From: Morella rubra
Taxonomy: Eukaryota; Streptophyta; Magnoliopsida; Fagales; Myricaceae
Assembly: GCA_003952965.2 (NCBI GenBank)
Contig: CM025854.1
Location: 20,940,111 to 21,004,110, forward strand
Reading direction: 5' to 3'
Length of the DNA stretch: 64,000 nucleotides
The translations under genes and the position numbers were made by a program. Position 1 is the stretch's first letter. Each line of letters begins with the position of its first letter. Below are positions 60,025 through 64,000 of the stretch, piece by piece. Below the pieces are notes generated by a model. The model saw only the letters and a program-made list of their open reading frames with translations. It had not been told where the DNA came from and searched no databases.

Positions 60025-60948
60025 AGGTTCTCACTCTCTTGGATTCAAGCTCATGTGATTTCAGAATGAGTTGGAAGGTTCAACAGCTTGAGTTCAATTC
60101 TCCCCTCTCTCCGACGCAGATAAAAGGCTTTTCATGATTTCATGACTGTGAGGGTTTTCCATTTATACAGTATACATCAGATTTTCTATGAGTGCATTCA
60201 TTACAGTCAATGAAAGAACTTGTTCCCGGAATAGCTAGGTATTGCCAGTTGGGAGACATTACACTTTATGTTTTGTATCTACTGATGGAGTTTGACAGTC
60301 ATTTTTAGAGTAGTACTCAAAAACTCTTTTAGCAATTAGCTGCAATGGTTCGATATACTGATTTATTATTGGATTTGTGTTTTTTTCTTGTTGTAAAGAG
60401 ATTGTACTATTGAACTTTCAATTCGTTATGATTTGCGTCCGCTGTCAGTTGATCCACACATTGTTGTCGATGTGTGTTATCACCTTGATTTTTCGGTTTA
60501 ATGTAATTACGCATACAGGATTGGAAACGAATTCGAGTGCCTTCATGTAGTCGTGCCGGAGCATTGGACATCTTATTTGATACATTTAACCTTTTTTTTT
60601 TTTTTTTCCTAACCTTCTATTTATATTGGAAAATTTTCTGACACTGGAATCAAGAATCATCTTGTCCATTGATTTGGTTTGTAACATGGCTGTCCTTGGT
60701 TTTCATCTTGAAATGTACAGATTTGTCAACATCTTAACCCACTAATGTGAGTCACCTGGCACAGTTAAAGTTTGCATTTTGTTAGGATTACTTTGTGAAT
60801 ATGAACCAAATCCATTTGAGGCTATCAATCCATTTGAACAAGTAATGCAGTGAACTAGGACTGCTGTTGGTAGTCACACAGTTAAACTTGTTGCAAGAGG
60901 AGCGCAGCTGGGAACTACAAGATGAACTCAGGACTGCTGTTGTTAACA
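60025..60948. other. Convergent spacer between TRAPPC2 and KOKOPELLI-like genes
   Basis: The 3' UTRs of the two convergent genes fall here. It has a T17-type run at about 60592-60608 and no coding sequence I can support. Confidence 0.55.
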
Positions 60949-63880
60949 TTAACTCATCTTTAGCAGTGGTCTTTTGACTCTTTTCTTTCTAAACCCTACT
61001 CTAACATTCCTACTTTTGGGCAGCTTCACTCCACCGTGGCGTCTAAACATCTGCCACCAGTGCAACTTCTTTGCCACCTTCTTACTACCTACACGTGTCG
61101 CTCCCCCCAACCTTCCGATCCCACCTCTTGATGCCTTCGATTTCTTTGAATGCCTGACATGCCTCAGCAGCCCTTCTACCAGCGCTTGAAAATGTCCAAG
61201 TTGGTCCTTGCGTGGAACGTTACCCACCGTTGATTTTTTCACCTTCTGAACCGCTTTATCGTGAACCTCATGCACGTTCTTGCGGTGAAAGAGCGTCTGC
61301 AAAGGCTTCCAACTTGAATGATGATGATGGTGATGATGATGGTGGTGGTGGTGAAAGATGAGTCCTAGCTTGTTCTTGAATCTCTTCAATCGTCCGATTG
61401 CTCTTTTGGGTGTCCTCCTCCCGTGGTCCGATCTGTATCTTCTAGAGACACCCACTCTATGAGAAGGACCCGCGTCCTTGTAATAGCCTTGAATGGAATA
61501 CTGAACGCTACTGCTACTCTTCTCCAGACCACTCTCCTCTGCGCCGCTATCCTCATCTGAGCTACTTCCACGTGTCTCACTTGCTGAGTTAGGATCCATA
61601 TGGTGATGGGCACGTGTCTCACTAGGGATTGAACTACTACGCCAGCTAGTAGATGAAATGTACGACGAGGAATCTGATTCATTAGGCTGATGTGGCACAA
61701 ACTTACTCTGTGGGCCTCGTTGAGCCCGCTTTTGGGTTCCTTCCCTTTTGTCTCTGAATACTGTGATCTCGCTGCTGGACCCGTGATCCATCAGAGTCGG
61801 TTTAATTACCATTTGATGGGGCCGATGTTTCTCTCTAATTTGGGCCCGGCCCGGCTTGTGATAGCCGGCCCTAACAGAAGCCGAGGATCCTACCGATTGA
61901 GGTGGCATGAACGGCCTTGATCTGTCTGCCTTCGAGAGCGTAGGATTCATAGGCCTTGGAGGCGCCTTGGCAAGCTCAGCATGGCTGATAGTCGTAGGGA
62001 CCCGGAACCCCTGAACGTATTCACCGCGCTGACTCAGTACGCTTTCGATTCGACTAGGAGTTTGACTCAGTGACTTGGTGGCCCTCGAATTTTGTTCTCC
62101 AAGTCGAAGGGGACGATGTCGTCTTGTCGCAGTTGACTCGTTGTCCCCACCCAATGTAGTCGCTAGGTGACTCAGCGAATTGACGGGCTTGTGGTGCTGT
62201 CTAAGCAACAGCAGCTGCTGTGCTGGGGACAAACTATTGTCCCGTTTCCTACCGAGTCCACTCGCTTTCCCACCGAGTTCCCCCACATCATTCAGCTGAC
62301 TCCGAGTACCTAACCCCTCTTCTGTCTGCAGGAGAGGGGCTTCCGTATTGGCTATCCCACCCAAAGCTGCAGGGGTCTTGGTAGAATCCACAATCTGAGA
62401 ACGAAGTTGCAGGGCTGAAATGAGGGATTCAATACGTTTGACTGCATTAGCGAGATCCTCCAAAACATCAATGGCCTCGTCCGGTTTCTTCTCACTTTGA
62501 CTGGAGACATCATATCCAACTCCCGCTTCGATATCCCCAGCTGCCAAATGGCTTGACCAACCAACCATGCTTGGACTGCTACGTTGGAGTTCTTCGTCTC
62601 TGTTTGGCGGCCTAATTTGATTTTCATCACTCCTCAGTCCAGACTCGATGCGCTTCACTTCTACTTCTGGTGTTCCTTTTGCTTGCTCGTCTTTGGCAGG
62701 AATTGTTAATTTTTTCCCGGATGTCTTGGCGTCCTTGGCTGAAGGCTCCATACTATTAAGCTCACAAGCCGGGCACCGTTGCTTTCCGTACTCAGGGGTG
62801 TTTGAAGAGACTCTGGCTTTAGAAAGCTCTGAAACTGAGTCCTCAAGTGTTGGCGGCTCGTCTTTCTGCAAAGGACTTGTTCGGCCTTTCGACTCTGCGC
62901 TGGATTTGTTACTTCTACTGGGAAAGACTTCTAACACATCTGGCGAAACAGGAGGTTTTAACTTTGGCACAGCCGTAGATGGCATGGTAAGAGACGGGCA
63001 GGGTGCGGAAGAGACGCCTGATTGTGCTGCTATAATCTGTAATGTCAGCATGAGAAGCTAAATCAGATTACAGCCATCAAATAAAACCAATTTCCTTGGC
63101 CTTTTAGGATTCAAGGTCATACTTTTGTTAGTGTTTAGGTCTTTAAACAAAAAAAAGTGACAATCCATCTGCTCTGGAGAACTGCATCCAGATTGAGTAA
63201 CAAAATGTACCTTTGAAGGAGTCTCCAAAACCCTCTCTGAAGCATTGTCGAGCAGATTTTTAAGCAACAGTCGTGCCTTCTCTCCCAACTGTTCCCCAAC
63301 ACAACGATCAAGAATAAAGATCAAATTGGACTCAAAGAGAGCACTGCATGTTTATCAAGGTGCTGAAACGCTACAACAACACGCCCATTCCCAATATAAA
63401 GTAACAAAAAAGAGACGCCTTATAAAATTAGAAAAACGTTATGAGAGGTGTTGGGAATCAGTCAGGATCCAATTCATGAATTTTTTTTTTTCTTCTTTCT
63501 TTTTGCCTATTCGTTTTCTTTGATGGGAAAAAAGGTTGACAGAAAATCTTTGAGCAAAAATTGGATTGAAACAAGTGCAGTGAATGAATAAAGTAGAGAA
63601 TTGCAAAATAAGGAAAGAAGAAAGAAGAAATTTCGTTTTAAACTATTATGAGCAGATGCAAAGAAAAAATGGTATCCAAAAGCAAATTCATAAAATGTCA
63701 GAGAGTAAAGCAACAGACTGTCAAGATCCCACGAAAGGTAAGCCTAAGGAAAAGTGTAGCTCAGTTAAGAGGGCTTACATTTTCTGAGCTATTGGTCGGA
63801 ATGCCATCTCCATCATTTTGTAGCAGCCCATACAATTGTCTGAGAGCAAGAAGATCAGAATGTACTTCCTCAAGTTCCAT
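60949..63880 (-). CDS. KPL: KOKOPELLI-like protein
   Basis: Exons in transcript order 63880-63779, 63288-63211 and 63036-60949 give 755 residues in phase. The N-terminus MELEEVHSDLLALRQLYGLL plus LLLKNLLDNASERVLETPSK, and the C-terminal blocks IGRLKRFKNKLGLIF, a run of 12 His, LGHFQALVEGLLRHVRHSKK and LHWWQMFRRHGGVKLP, match plant proteins annotated as KOKOPELLI, as I recall them. The middle is Ser/Pro/Arg-rich and probably disordered, with a short helix near residue 260 (DVLEDLANAVKRIESLISAL). In Arabidopsis KPL (At5g63720) acts in the male gametophyte and is needed for proper double fertilization; its molecular activity is unknown. The protein seems longer than other homologues I remember. 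The start is the ATG at 63880; a 6-codon upstream frame overlaps it. Confidence 0.8.
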
Positions 63881-63890
63881 CTTTTTTCAT
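63870..63890 (-). promoter_or_regulatory. Six-codon uORF overlapping the KPL start codon
   Basis: An ATG at 63890 begins MKKDGT and stops at 63870, in a different frame from, and spanning, the presumed main ATG at 63880. If the transcript starts upstream of 63890, ribosomes would meet this ATG first. Confidence 0.5.
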
Positions 63891-64000
63891 TGCTGAGCTG
63901 CAGAAATGTACAAGAATCTTGTTTAGCAAGAATCATAAAAATTTACTTAAAAAGCTTTACAGCTTGGACATGATATAGTTCTTCCATAGCATCAAAGGTA
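63881..64000 (-). other. 5' flank of the KOKOPELLI-like gene
   Basis: The leader or an upstream non-coding exon of the minus-strand gene continues to the window edge. Nothing else can be resolved. Confidence 0.4.

Overview
The window is nuclear DNA of a flowering plant, most likely a woody eudicot. The genes have many short exons separated by AT-rich GT-AG introns, the spacers are AT-rich and carry MITE-type elements, and the products are plant families: an FBA-type F-box protein, a PSK SIMULATOR protein, NIPA, a plant AMT, an LRR receptor kinase, a plant GGPPS and KOKOPELLI. No bacterial, viral or organellar block was seen. Exon boundaries were built by hand from splice signals, reading-frame continuity and remembered family sequences. 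In every multi-exon model listed the exon phases sum to a whole open frame.

Layout, left to right: (1) minus strand, F-box/FBA gene, 578-1881, with a one-base frame break inside the F-box; (2) plus strand, plant-specific repeat-rich protein of unknown function, 5239-10364, with a strong hairpin starting in its stop codon; (3) minus strand, 12-exon PSI1-like gene, 10981-19790; (4) plus strand, NIPA-type magnesium transporter, 23256-27868; (5) plus strand, AMT2/AMT3-type ammonium transporter, 32029-35162; (6) plus strand, LRR receptor-like kinase of the Arabidopsis At5g63710 type, 38359-48004; (7) plus strand, ARGLU1-like RS/coiled-coil protein, 50178-52750; (8) minus strand, intronless GGPPS, 53302-54417; (9) plus strand, TRAPPC2/sedlin, 57728-60024; (10) minus strand, KOKOPELLI-like protein, 60949-63880.

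The genes are unrelated housekeeping, transport and signalling genes, each expected to have its own promoter. The pair At5g63710-type kinase and KOKOPELLI (At5g63720 in Arabidopsis) looks like conserved microsynteny, here with three genes between them.

The most interesting signals are an AT-AC, U12-type intron in TRAPPC2; two copies of one long-TIR MITE family (one with a perfect 9-bp target duplication, the other apparently carrying a nested hAT-like, purine-rich satellite element); tandem acidic and basic modules in the unknown gene 2 and the hairpin at its stop codon; a phase-symmetric extra LRR exon; a GGPPS in which the usual Gly-Gly before Lys-Arg is Asp-Ala; and a set of very long poly-G/poly-C tracts, none in coding sequence.
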